In this document: piece by piece, positions 16,747-24,744 of the stretch
Numbering within the stretch: the first letter of the stretch is position 1
How the letters are laid out: each line of letters begins with the position of its first letter
NCBI RefSeq assembly: GCF_000526395.1
Contig: NZ_JAFZ01000002.1
Span: 64,501-128,500 of the forward strand
Source: Aminobacterium mobile DSM 12262
GTDB lineage: Bacteria; Synergistota; Synergistia; Synergistales; Aminobacteriaceae
Length of the DNA: 64,000 bases
Direction: 5' to 3'
The notes under the pieces: model-generated
What the model saw: the letters and a program-made list of their open reading frames with translations, nothing else
What the model was told of the DNA's origin: nothing
The model's database searches: none
Made by a program: the position numbers and the translations under genes

Positions 16747-18150
16747 CTAAAAACTCATAGACACAAAGAACGTTCGTCCATCACGCGCAAGAAGAAGCAC
16801 TACAGAACGGTCTTTCTCACCAACAGCCCTATCCAAGTCGCTTACTTTGACTATTTTTCGCCCGTTAGCTTCTAAAATCATATCTCCCTCTCGAATGCCC
16901 GACCTCATAGCAAAAGAGCCAGCTTCAACCCCAACTATAACAATACCATCTTCTCTCTTAAGTCCATACTTCGAACGCAGCTGACTTGTAACATCACTCA
17001 CCCGCAAACCGATGGTACTTAAAAGCTCTGAAGTCTTAGGAGCCTGAGTTGTATCCTCTGCCCCATCTGGAGAAGAAGATACTTCTGTCAACTTCACCGT
17101 TACTTTTTGCACATCTCTTTTCCTGACGATGTCAATCTCTACTTTGTCTCCAGCCATAGACTGCCGAATTTTATAGACAAAATCTTGATGGTTTTTAATT
17201 TTATTCCCATTTACAGCTGTTACTACATCTCCACGCTGAAGCCCAGCCTTTGCCGCAGGAGAGCCCGGAACCACATCGCTAATAACAGCTCCTTCCTCTT
17301 CTTTTACGCCGTAAGCTGAGGCAAATTCCTTAGTAAGAGGCTGGACATACACTCCTAACCATCCTCGTTTAACTTTGCCATATTTTACCAAGTCATTCAT
17401 AACCTGCTTCGCCATGTTTATAGGAATAGCAAAACCTATCCCTTGAGCATACGGGACAATAGCGCTATTAATGCCCACTACTTCCCCAGAAAGATTGATG
17501 AGGGGGCCACCACTATTCCCAGGGTTAATGGCCGCATCAGTTTGTAAAAAGCCTTCAAAATTAACATCCCCTGCGTGGATACTTCTGTTTTTAGCAGAAA
17601 CAACTCCCACCGTTACAGTGTGTTCAAGTCCAAAGGGGTTCCCTATGGCTACGACCCACTCCCCTACTTCCAAACGATCAGAATCACCCAAGTTTAATAC
17701 AGGAAGTTTCTTTGCTTCGATCTTAATGACAGCCAAATCAAAAGTGGGATCTGTACCAAGAACCTTCGCCGGAAACGTCCGGCCATCCGAAAGAGTCACT
17801 GTAATTTTATCAGCACCCTCTACTACGTGGTTATTTGTCAAAATCTGTCCCTCTTCTGTTACAACAAAACCAGAGCCACGACCCTTCATTGGAATAGTGC
17901 GAGAAAATCGTTGAAACTCATCGCCAAAGAACTGCCTGAAGATAGGGTCATCAGGGAAAGGCATTACTGACCGAGTAACCATGGTTTCCACGTCAATATT
18001 CACTACTGCTGGAGACGTTTCTTTTGCTATCTTAGCCACCGGATTCCCCGTAAAAACATCCTGCGCCAATATAGGAGTCGTGCTCATGACCCCGAAAAGA
18101 ACCGCCAAAACGGCGATAAAAGCAATCACATTACACGTTCTTTTCACCAT
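16747..18150 (-). CDS. degP: DegP/HtrA family periplasmic serine protease
   Basis: This 467-residue envelope quality-control protease has a signal peptide (residues 1-29, ending TTPILAQ). The trypsin-like domain has catalytic H108 (NNHVV), D138 (TFDLAVI) and S213 (NPGNSGGPL). Two PDZ domains follow at about 275-365 (GWLGVYVQPL...) and 375-465. The length and two PDZ domains match DegP/DegQ rather than the one-PDZ DegS. It lies 128 bases downstream of the Lgt-family gene. The gap shows TATACAAT but no good -35. The start ATG follows GCGGAGGTG. Confidence 0.93.
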   Translation of the reverse strand: MVKRTCNVIAFIAVLAVLFGVMSTTPILAQDVFTGNPVAKIAKETSPAVVNIDVETMVTRSVMPFPDDPIFRQFFGDEFQRFSRTIPMKGRGSGFVVTEEGQILTNNHVVEGADKITVTLSDGRTFPAKVLGTDPTFDLAVIKIEAKKLPVLNLGDSDRLEVGEWVVAIGNPFGLEHTVTVGVVSAKNRSIHAGDVNFEGFLQTDAAINPGNSGGPLINLSGEVVGINSAIVPYAQGIGFAIPINMAKQVMNDLVKYGKVKRGWLGVYVQPLTKEFASAYGVKEEEGAVISDVVPGSPAAKAGLQRGDVVTAVNGNKIKNHQDFVYKIRQSMAGDKVEIDIVRKRDVQKVTVKLTEVSSSPDGAEDTTQAPKTSELLSTIGLRVSDVTSQLRSKYGLKREDGIVIVGVEAGSFAMRSGIREGDMILEANGRKIVKVSDLDRAVGEKDRSVVLLLARDGRTFFVSMSF

Positions 18151-18278
18151 ACTTCACCTCCGCTAAAATATCTCTTGTTCATTACACTCTTATTGTATAA
18201 GGATTAAAGGAAAAGGCATCGTAGGTTTTACCTATCTCATAATAATGAACTTTCCTGGTCTCGGTGCTGCTACTAAAA

Positions 18279-19040
18279 CTATGGTCGACGCATTTGAACA
18301 ATGGAAAAGACACCCCATACTGCACCTGTGATTACAAGAAAGGAACTGCTCATAAAAAATGAACGCCTTTGGGCAAACCAATCGATACGCAAAGGATCGA
18401 TAAGGAAGCGGGAACAACCATATAAAAAGCAAAAAAGAGGCCAAAGAATCGCTTGGTGATGTTTTCTTTCTAATGCACCTATTCGTCCCTCTACTTCTTG
18501 AAGAATCCAGAGTATTGCAAGGGCACTAAAAGCATAATAAAGCTCTGTAGGATGACGAAGAAGCCGATTTGGGTCAATGGGAAAACGTATCCCCCAAGGA
18601 AAAGAAGTCTCCACTCCGGCGCAACATCCGTTCAAAAAGCACCCCCATCTTCCTATAGCAAAAACTACGGAAGCAGGCAAAGCAGAAGCCTCTGTAACTC
18701 GCCATAATGGGATCTTCCGTACCCATAAAATGATAAGGGTGCCCAAAACTCCTCCTATAAAAGCATGGAAGGAAGAAAGACCTCCCTCTCCAAAATAAAA
18801 TAAGCGCAGGGGATTTTCCCAAATAATGCCAGGATGCTTAAGATATATGCTGACACTCATTCCCGCTATAATACCTAAACCTGCTCCTGACAATAAAAAT
18901 ATTACATCATGTGGAAGCAACCCATAGCGAATCACTGAACGAGAGTATGTCCATAAAAAGCCTACAAATAAAGCAACGGTCCACAGCATATAATAGCTGT
19001 AGACCGTAAAAGGACCAAGATGGAACAAGACCTGATGCAT
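18279..19040 (-). CDS. Lgt-family membrane protein (divergent)
   Basis: This 253-residue polytopic membrane protein belongs to the prolipoprotein diacylglyceryl transferase family, which attaches diacylglycerol to lipobox cysteines. The family arginine loop is present as GRWGCFLNGCCAG (about 129-141), and RHPTELYYA and RIDW later also fit. Canonical Lgt has GR-x-GNFxNGE; here the Asn and Glu are both Cys. That variant occurs in Lgt-like paralogues, so it may be the working Lgt of this lineage or a paralogue with another substrate. It begins four bases after jag in the yidC cluster. Confidence 0.8.
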   Translation of the reverse strand: MHQVLFHLGPFTVYSYYMLWTVALFVGFLWTYSRSVIRYGLLPHDVIFLLSGAGLGIIAGMSVSIYLKHPGIIWENPLRLFYFGEGGLSSFHAFIGGVLGTLIILWVRKIPLWRVTEASALPASVVFAIGRWGCFLNGCCAGVETSFPWGIRFPIDPNRLLRHPTELYYAFSALAILWILQEVEGRIGALERKHHQAILWPLFCFLYGCSRFLIDPLRIDWFAQRRSFFMSSSFLVITGAVWGVFSIVQMRRP

Positions 19041-19043
19041 CTT

Positions 19044-19682
19044 TTAATAGCGCCGCTTTCCTCGCTGGGATAGCGTAGGGCAAATTATAACTTTTCGAGA
19101 CGGCTCTTCCCCCACAGATCGAGTGGTTACATCTTCTCTATCCTTCAGTGCCAAATGGATAATCCGTCGCTCCCAACTCGTCATGGGCTCAAGATAGGCA
19201 GGTTTCCCTCTTCGCACAGCCTTTCTGGCAGCAGCAAGAGCTAAACGTTGAAGACTTGCCTCTCTTCTATCACGGTACCCATCGCTATCTAGATGGAGAC
19301 GCCCCTCTCTATTTTCATCACGAAGCATTAGGTTCAGCAGATATTCCATGGCTTTCAATGTCTCCCCGTATTTGCCAATAACAATACCTGCATCTTCTCC
19401 AGAAAGATTCAAAACTCCTTCTTCGGAACCTTCTACTGTAACAGACAAATTCATGAAAGATAAAAGATCCGCGGCCACCTCTTCCCCTTTCAACACACAA
19501 AGAGGAGCTACTGGCCATACTTCTACTCGAAGTTTTCTTCCCAGCAAACCAAAAAAGCTTTTTTCCTCTTCTATAATTTTGACAAAGAAATCGTCAGGGT
19601 TCAAACCAAACCGAGCCGCAGCCTGTTTTTTAGCTTCTTCAACAGAACTTACTTCGAACACCATTTTGTCCTGCTCTGTCAT
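19044..19682 (-). CDS. jag: Jag/KhpB (EloR) RNA-binding protein
   Basis: This 212-residue protein has three domains: Jag-N (about 6-56, with EEAKKQAAARFGLNPDDF and KSFFGLLGRK), a KH domain (about 70-140, with the GxxG-like loop VIGKYGETLKAM) and R3H (about 145-207, RREASLQRLALAAARKA...). KhpB/EloR binds RNA with KhpA and influences cell elongation in Firmicutes. It follows yidC by 40 bases in the conserved rpmH-rnpA-yidD-yidC-jag order. The start ATG follows GGAGGACTATAA. Confidence 0.93.
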   Translation of the reverse strand: MTEQDKMVFEVSSVEEAKKQAAARFGLNPDDFFVKIIEEEKSFFGLLGRKLRVEVWPVAPLCVLKGEEVAADLLSFMNLSVTVEGSEEGVLNLSGEDAGIVIGKYGETLKAMEYLLNLMLRDENREGRLHLDSDGYRDRREASLQRLALAAARKAVRRGKPAYLEPMTSWERRIIHLALKDREDVTTRSVGEEPSRKVIICPTLSQRGKRRY

Positions 19683-19722
19683 TTATAGTCCTCCTTCAAC
19701 ACAAAACCCTGCGCAGGATATG

Positions 19723-20532
19723 CTACTCTTCTCCTTTTCCAGAGGGCCTATTTTTATGAAGTACGGGCTTATTCTGTAACTCCACAGCAGTTTTTTTGGT
19801 AATCCACCACTGTTGAGCAACTCCCAGAAAAGAAGAAACCCCCCAATAAAGCAAAACGCCTCCCGGCAAACTAAGACAGATGAAGGTCAGGAAAAGAGGC
19901 ATAAACCAGCTCATCATTGCCGCTTGCGGATTCCCAGAAGAACTCAGTTGTTGCTGAGCCCACGTAAGAAATCCCACCACCACAAGGAGAAGAAGGTTGC
20001 CGCCATATACAGAAACATGTACCAATCCAGCAGGATTTGAAAGGATTCCAGAGAGGACAGTCATGGCTCCAATTTTCGTTTCAGCAGGAAGAGATACCGC
20101 CTTTGCCAAGGTCGTTAAAACCGACCCTTCAAGGCTGATAAATCCTAAAAAGGGTTCACTGCCAAAATTGTAATTCATAAGCAACCGGAAAAGAAGGATC
20201 AAGATCGGAAGTTGTACGAGAAGAGGTAAACATCCAGCAGCAGGATTCACCTTATTTTCCTTGTACAAATTCATAATCTCTCTGTTAAGAGTCTCCTTGT
20301 CATCCTTATATTTCTCTTGCAGCATTTTCATACGGGGTTGCAGCACCTGCATTTTCTGCATGCTTACCATCTGTTTATGCGTTAGAGGGTGAAGCAAAAC
20401 CCTCACCGCTAGAGTCAGCAAAATAATGGCCAGACCCCACGATCCTGTCAAATTATGAAGTGTTTCCAAGATAAGAAGCATAAAATCCCCTGCTGCTTTC
20501 CAGAGAGCACCCACTCTATTCACCATCCTCAA
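19723..20532 (-). CDS. yidC: membrane protein insertase YidC/Oxa1
   Basis: This 269-residue insertase helps membrane proteins enter the bilayer alone or with SecYEG. It has five hydrophobic segments; the conserved groove arginine is in [14 protein letters not shown] (about 43-57), and the C-terminal segments include [21 protein letters not shown]. It lacks the large periplasmic domain of proteobacterial YidC and lacks a lipobox, so it resembles the short Oxa1 form. The TTG start at 20532 overlaps the yidD stop. An ATG two codons later is equally possible. Confidence 0.94.
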   Translation of the reverse strand: MRMVNRVGALWKAAGDFMLLILETLHNLTGSWGLAIILLTLAVRVLLHPLTHKQMVSMQKMQVLQPRMKMLQEKYKDDKETLNREIMNLYKENKVNPAAGCLPLLVQLPILILLFRLLMNYNFGSEPFLGFISLEGSVLTTLAKAVSLPAETKIGAMTVLSGILSNPAGLVHVSVYGGNLLLLVVVGFLTWAQQQLSSSGNPQAAMMSWFMPLFLTFICLSLPGGVLLYWGVSSFLGVAQQWWITKKTAVELQNKPVLHKNRPSGKGEE

Positions 20533-20774
20533 TCAGAATTATGCAATTTAGGGTTATTAGGCACAGGATCATATCCTCCAGGGTGCCAAGGACCGCATTT
20601 TAAAATACGCATCACCCCGAGACGTATACCTGTCAATACCCCATATTTCTCTATGGCCTCAAGAGTATATTGAGAACAAGTAGGATAAAATCGGCAATTT
20701 TTGCCCAACATAGGAGAGATACATTTTTGATAGAAACGAATCGCCGCTACAGCACATTGCGTTCCTATTTTCAT
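20529..20774 (-). CDS. yidD: YidD membrane protein insertion efficiency factor
   Basis: This 81-residue protein has the diagnostic [30 protein letters not shown] sequence (about 11-40) with three cysteines and HPGGYDPVP near the C-terminus. YidD is an amphipathic peripheral inner-membrane protein that assists YidC. It begins right after the rnpA stop codon and overlaps yidC by four bases. Confidence 0.96.
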   Translation of the reverse strand: MKIGTQCAVAAIRFYQKCISPMLGKNCRFYPTCSQYTLEAIEKYGVLTGIRLGVMRILKCGPWHPGGYDPVPNNPKLHNSD

Positions 20775-21173
20775 TCAATTATCACTTCGATCCTTCTCGA
20801 GGTCCCACTTTTCTCCTGGCCACACATCGTTAAGAAGCCCTAACCCTTTCAACAACTTGGCCATATCATAATATACTTCTCGGCTTCCTGCAGAAAGCCC
20901 TGCTGTACGAAGAGAGAAAACATACCAATATGGCCCCTTCATCCAAGGGAGAAGCCGACGGACCCCTTCCCTTAAAATACGTCTTCCCCTGTTGCGAACA
21001 TATGCTTTCCCTTGGCGCTTCCCCACTGCAAAACCGACTCTGGTACAGCTATCTGGCGCCTGAACAAACAGCAACCGCACCAGCTCGCCTTTGGAGCGAC
21101 TGCCGGTGCGGAAAACATGATCATATTCCCAACCTTTTTTGAGTCGCACAGAGCGTGAATACCCGAGTTTCAA
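20775..21173 (-). CDS. rnpA: ribonuclease P protein component
   Basis: This basic subunit of RNase P binds the RNA ribozyme and tRNA precursor leader. At 132 residues it has GFAVGKRQGKAYVRNRGRRILREGVRRL (about 47-74), the family RNR motif. The TTG at 21173 begins two bases after the rpmH stop codon. A GTG eight codons later (VRLKKGWEYDHVF) is an alternative start. Position after rpmH is universal. Confidence 0.93.
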   Translation of the reverse strand: MKLGYSRSVRLKKGWEYDHVFRTGSRSKGELVRLLFVQAPDSCTRVGFAVGKRQGKAYVRNRGRRILREGVRRLLPWMKGPYWYVFSLRTAGLSAGSREVYYDMAKLLKGLGLLNDVWPGEKWDLEKDRSDN

Positions 21174-21175
21174 AG

Positions 21176-21313
21176 CTACACAGTCAGGCGTTTACGCCCC
21201 TTGCGTCTCCGGTTGCGAAGAATTCTCAATCCGCTGGGAGAGCTGGAACGGGCAAGAAAACCCATTTTTCTCTTTCGCGGTCTATTATGGGGCTGAAAAG
21301 TACCTTTATTCAC
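21176..21313 (-). CDS. rpmH: 50S ribosomal protein L34 (GTG start)
   Basis: A 45-residue gene reads MNKGTFQPHNRPRKRKMGF at its start and ends in RNRRRKGRKRLTV, the L34 signature. The start is GTG at 21313, eight bases after GGAGGTG. The stop TAG at 21176 lies two bases before rnpA. It is the first gene of rpmH-rnpA-yidD-yidC-jag. dnaA, often adjacent, is absent; a dinG-like helicase gene lies upstream instead. Confidence 0.95.
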   Translation of the reverse strand: MNKGTFQPHNRPRKRKMGFLARSSSPSGLRILRNRRRKGRKRLTV

Positions 21314-21379
21314 GACTACACCTCCCAGAAACAAAGTCACACACAGACGCAAAAAGACTGAAAATCAATCAGCTTTGAT

Positions 21380-21408
21380 ACTATATCACACCGTTTTCCC
21401 ATGAGCAA
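21380..21408 (-). promoter_or_regulatory. rpmH promoter (-35 TTGCTC, -10 TATAGT)
   Basis: TTGCTC (21403-21408), a 17-base spacer and TATAGT (21380-21385) with extended TGTGA lie across the end of the helicase gene, about 65 bases before rpmH. The -10 block TGTGATATAGT is the same as at infC. Confidence 0.65.
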
Positions 21409-23350
21409 CAGAATTGGTTTTAACAGATAATCGTCTTATAGGTACTGGTGGCAAATCTCTACGTATATGCCAGCTCTGCCTATCTATTACACGACCATCG
21501 AGAATAACGGCTCTACCACGATCATGACTGGAACGAATGAGACGACCTATAGCTTGGCGAAGGAGCATACGAGCTTGAGGAAGAGTTACAGAAAGAAATG
21601 CTTTTTTCCCCTCTAATTCGTTCCTGGCCTGCACTATGGGATCTTTGGGATGGGGGAACGGGATGCGATCGATAATGACTTGCGTTAACCCTTCTCCCGG
21701 AACATCAACACCTTCTCTAAAAGAAACGCTGCCGACAAGAACACTGGAGACATCTTCCCTAAAACGTTCCAATAGTTCTGTACGAGGCAAATCGTTCTGG
21801 ACAAAAACATCGTAGTCTCTTTTAACTCGCTTCATCCACTCCCCTACTTTTTTGACGAGACGCATAGAGCTTAAAAGAACAAGAGAGCTCCCTCTGTTCT
21901 CGTCACAAAGATGCCCCACCACACGACACACACGTTCATCATATCCTTCATCAATCACTCGAAGCCCTAAATCTACAATTAAAACTTCCATTTGATGGGG
22001 CAAATCGAAAGGAGAATCCAAAACACACGTTTCAGTTGGTTTTATGCCTGTTTCTCTCTGCCAGAATTCAAAAGAACCGCCCACTGTCATCGTTGCAGAC
22101 ACAGCAAATATTTTTTTCGGGTTTTGAGAATGAAGGCCTTCAGAAACACTAGCAGAACAAACCGTCGGCTCACTTACGAGTGTCCGTTTTTCACGCCAGT
22201 ATGCCCACTCAGGGAAGTGCTCAACAGCCAAGCACCAAAGAAGAGAAGCAGAAAAAAGCCTCAACTCTTCTACCCAAGCTAAAGCTATAGCCAACTGATC
22301 TTCATCTCTGTTAAACCCCTCATCGGCTCTAAATTCGTCCACCTGATCTAAGATTTTCAAAGCCTCTTCTATATGGGAAACCACAAGTTGCCCACTACGA
22401 AAAAGCTCGTCATTTTTAGAGGGGATTAACACGCCATCTGGAGTTGATACTTCCAATAGTTCAAAAAGACGATTCCCCTCCTCTCTGGCTAATGAGAGTT
22501 GATCTCGTAAAGTTATTACATTCTCTTCTCTCGTTTGTAAATAAGATTCCGCTATCGATGCTCCCTTGCTCCGCAATAAACGAACCAGATCTTCCCAAGC
22601 AACGCTTACAGAAGTTACAGATCGGGCAGCATCTACCATACGATGAGCTTCATCACAGATTAAAATGTGGAAATCTACGGGGAAAGCCTTTCCCACTCCA
22701 AGAACATACGCAAAGTACATATGATAATTAGAAACAACAACATTCCAGTCTTGGGCCTTTTTAAGAGCCTTTTGGACAAAACACTGTTCCCTATAAGGAC
22801 ATCGATGGCCTAGGCACCCTCTCATCTGGGCTGATACCCTGGGGAAAATGGGAGAGTCTGAGGGGAGCTTGAGCTCTGAAAGATCGCCAGTCTCCGTTCT
22901 CTGTAACCACTCGGAAAGGTACATAGAAGCCGCGCCACTATCTCCGAAAGAAAGGAACCCTTCATGCTCCATCTCTAACGCCCGGCGAAGACACACATAA
23001 TTGTTTCTCCCTTTGAGAAGCCCATAAGAAAAATGAAGACCTAACACTTCCCCTAAACGAGGTAGGTCTTTTCGAATCAGCTGTTCTTGCAAGGTAATTC
23101 CAGCAGTGAGAACCAAAATCTTCTCCTCAGCAGGGATAGCCGCTAAAAGAGCTGGGATAAGAAGTGCAAATGTTTTTCCTACCCCAGTAGGAGCCTCTGC
23201 CGCTACAATGCTTTCTTCTCTTGATTCCAATACTTCCCAGACTTTTTGGGCTAATAATAATTGCGGTTCCCTATATTCATAATTATTAAAATGCTTCTCC
23301 AAGACCCCCCCTGGAGCAAATATCTGATTCATAGGGCTCTCTATAATCAT
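21386..23350 (-). CDS. dinG: DinG/Rad3-type Fe-S DNA helicase
   Basis: This 654-residue superfamily 2 helicase has Walker A EAPTGVGKTFALL (about 55-67), four cysteines of an XPD-like Fe-S domain (NNYVCLRRAL then CLGHRCPYREQC), the DEAH box ICDEAHRM, and C-terminal motifs VLVGSVSFREGVDVPGEG and RQAIGRLIRS. DinG unwinds 5'-overhang duplexes and R-loops and is usually linked to DNA damage. No exonuclease domain is fused, unlike Firmicute DinG. The start ATG follows GAGAGG. The assignment within the DinG/YoaA group is not certain. Confidence 0.88.
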   Translation of the reverse strand: MIIESPMNQIFAPGGVLEKHFNNYEYREPQLLLAQKVWEVLESREESIVAAEAPTGVGKTFALLIPALLAAIPAEEKILVLTAGITLQEQLIRKDLPRLGEVLGLHFSYGLLKGRNNYVCLRRALEMEHEGFLSFGDSGAASMYLSEWLQRTETGDLSELKLPSDSPIFPRVSAQMRGCLGHRCPYREQCFVQKALKKAQDWNVVVSNYHMYFAYVLGVGKAFPVDFHILICDEAHRMVDAARSVTSVSVAWEDLVRLLRSKGASIAESYLQTREENVITLRDQLSLAREEGNRLFELLEVSTPDGVLIPSKNDELFRSGQLVVSHIEEALKILDQVDEFRADEGFNRDEDQLAIALAWVEELRLFSASLLWCLAVEHFPEWAYWREKRTLVSEPTVCSASVSEGLHSQNPKKIFAVSATMTVGGSFEFWQRETGIKPTETCVLDSPFDLPHQMEVLIVDLGLRVIDEGYDERVCRVVGHLCDENRGSSLVLLSSMRLVKKVGEWMKRVKRDYDVFVQNDLPRTELLERFREDVSSVLVGSVSFREGVDVPGEGLTQVIIDRIPFPHPKDPIVQARNELEGKKAFLSVTLPQARMLLRQAIGRLIRSSHDRGRAVILDGRVIDRQSWHIRRDLPPVPIRRLSVKTNSVAHGKTV

Positions 23351-23390
23351 CGGAATAACCTCTCTTCTCTATGGCGAAACCACAAGTCTA

Positions 23391-23420
23391 TTGCTAATAT
23401 ATCAAAGAGCGTGTTAAAAT
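23391..23420 (+). promoter_or_regulatory. rpsT promoter (-35 TTGCTA, -10 TTAAAA)
   Basis: TTGCTA (23391-23396) with a 17-base spacer and TTAAAA (23414-23419) lies 33 bases before rpsT. It is divergent from the helicase gene. Confidence 0.55.
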
Positions 23421-23452
23421 GTGGTGCGTTTTATGGGGAGGAGGTGAAGGAA

Positions 23453-23743
23453 ATGCCCAACAAGAAGTCCGCAGAAAAAAGGATGAGAACCAGCGAAAAG
23501 AACCGGCTTTACAATCGCTATTGGTCAAGCCGCTGCAAAACCGCAGTCAAAAAGGTTCTTGAAGCTGTTGATGACCAGGACACTGAGCTGGCCGAAAAAC
23601 GACTTCAGGAAGCCCAGAGTGTTATTGATAAGGCTATAGTGAAGGGCGTTATGCATCGAAATACAGGCGCCCGCCGGAAATCGCTTTTAACCAACAAGGT
23701 TAAAACTCTCGCCGGAGAAGTTGTTGAAGTCAGCCAGGAATAA
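23453..23743 (+). CDS. rpsT: 30S ribosomal protein S20
   Basis: S20, 96 residues, begins MPNKKSAEKRMRTSEKNR and binds 16S rRNA during assembly. The ATG at 23453 is seven bases after GAGGTGAA in a GGGGAGGAGGTGAAGG site. A longer frame upstream has no support. It is a single-gene unit with its own promoter and terminator, next to holA as in many genomes. Confidence 0.96.
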   Translation: MPNKKSAEKRMRTSEKNRLYNRYWSSRCKTAVKKVLEAVDDQDTELAEKRLQEAQSVIDKAIVKGVMHRNTGARRKSLLTNKVKTLAGEVVEVSQE

Positions 23744-23775
23744 GAGGCTTCCACCCATAAAAATTTTGTTTTTTA

Positions 23776-23815
23776 GCTGAGTAAGGGATCAACGTCCTAG
23801 ACTCAGCTTTTTTTA
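23776..23815 (+). terminator. intrinsic terminator after rpsT
   Basis: The stem AGCTGAGT/ACTCAGCT (23776-23783 and 23802-23809) has an inner AGGGAT/GTCCT extension and is followed by TTTTTTT. Its right arm overlaps the last bases of the convergent holA gene. Confidence 0.82.
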
Positions 23816-24744
23816 TGAGAGGTCCTCTTTTGAGACAAAAGCCTTAATATGGACGTCTCCAAGCCCAACCATCCTTTACCTAACCCTGTTTTTTCCCCGT
23901 AAGAAAAAGCTATTAGTTCCACCAAAAATCTGGAAAGATCTTCTTTAGAATAATTTTTTTTCGCCTCGGCTGCCATTTTCCACGCGTAATTTCGAATGTT
24001 CAAAAAGCTCGTAAGCTGCTTCTCTGGTAAAGATGGGAAAAAGGCTTGATAAAGTACAGGCCGAAATCGGTTGTAAATGGCTGCCACTAGAGGTAAAAAA
24101 GGCATACTATCTCTCAGGTGGGGAAAGGCTTTTAGTATCTCTTCTCTATCCCCCTGACATAATCCATCAAGGAGACGAAGAAGGCTATTACGCCCCTCAT
24201 CGAAAGAAAGAGCTTTGACAATCTCTGACGATATAACCTGTCCCTTCGCAAAAAAGCCAAGTTTCATTATTTCGCTGCGAAGCTCTTCTCCGTCTTCGAT
24301 CCATTCCACCAATAAAGAAGCAGCTTCACGATCTATTTTTATTCCCTCATTCTTACAAAGCCCCAAAAGCCAGTTCAACCGAGCTGACGGCCAGAATGGA
24401 ATTTCATCTGCTTTCAAAACAGCGGCATATCGAAGAGCCTCTCGAGGAATATATTTAGAAGGGCTCCCTTCGTAAACAAGAAGAACTGTCGATGACTCAT
24501 CTCCTTGAAAGAAAGGGATCATTTCTTTAGGGAGGGGACCCAGATCCTCAGCAGACTCTACGACCAGCAGTTGTCGATCAACAAAAAGGCTTTGATTTTG
24601 TCCTACGGCTAGGACATCTTGCCAAAAGCCTCCTTCTTTTCTGCCAGAAAGCATGAATCCTTTTTTTTGATACCTTTCTATTGTTTCGGAAAGAAGGCGC
24701 CTCTGAGAAGCCTCAGAGGCGCTAATTATCACCATATGGGGCAC
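23803..24744 (-). CDS. holA: DNA polymerase III subunit delta
   Basis: This 313-residue clamp-loader delta subunit opens the beta clamp. It lacks a working P-loop. It reads FWQDVLAVGQNQSLFVDRQLLVVES in the first domain and has the C-terminal collar helices (ILRLLSQKR at the end). The fold-level match and the position next to rpsT and leuS support HolA. The sequence is divergent, as is usual for this subunit. The start overlaps the leuS stop by one base. Confidence 0.85.
   Translation of the reverse strand: MPHMVIISASEASQRRLLSETIERYQKKGFMLSGRKEGGFWQDVLAVGQNQSLFVDRQLLVVESAEDLGPLPKEMIPFFQGDESSTVLLVYEGSPSKYIPREALRYAAVLKADEIPFWPSARLNWLLGLCKNEGIKIDREAASLLVEWIEDGEELRSEIMKLGFFAKGQVISSEIVKALSFDEGRNSLLRLLDGLCQGDREEILKAFPHLRDSMPFLPLVAAIYNRFRPVLYQAFFPSLPEKQLTSFLNIRNYAWKMAAEAKKNYSKEDLSRFLVELIAFSYGEKTGLGKGWLGLETSILRLLSQKRTSHKKS

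Noticed and set aside
18151-18278. Promoter of the HtrA gene
   Set aside because: TATACAAT is present but no -35 at a proper distance was found, so I do not list it.
23261-23452. N-terminal extension of rpsT
   Set aside because: The strong GGAGGTGAAGG and the canonical S20 start lie at 23453; the extension is only open reading frame antisense to dinG.
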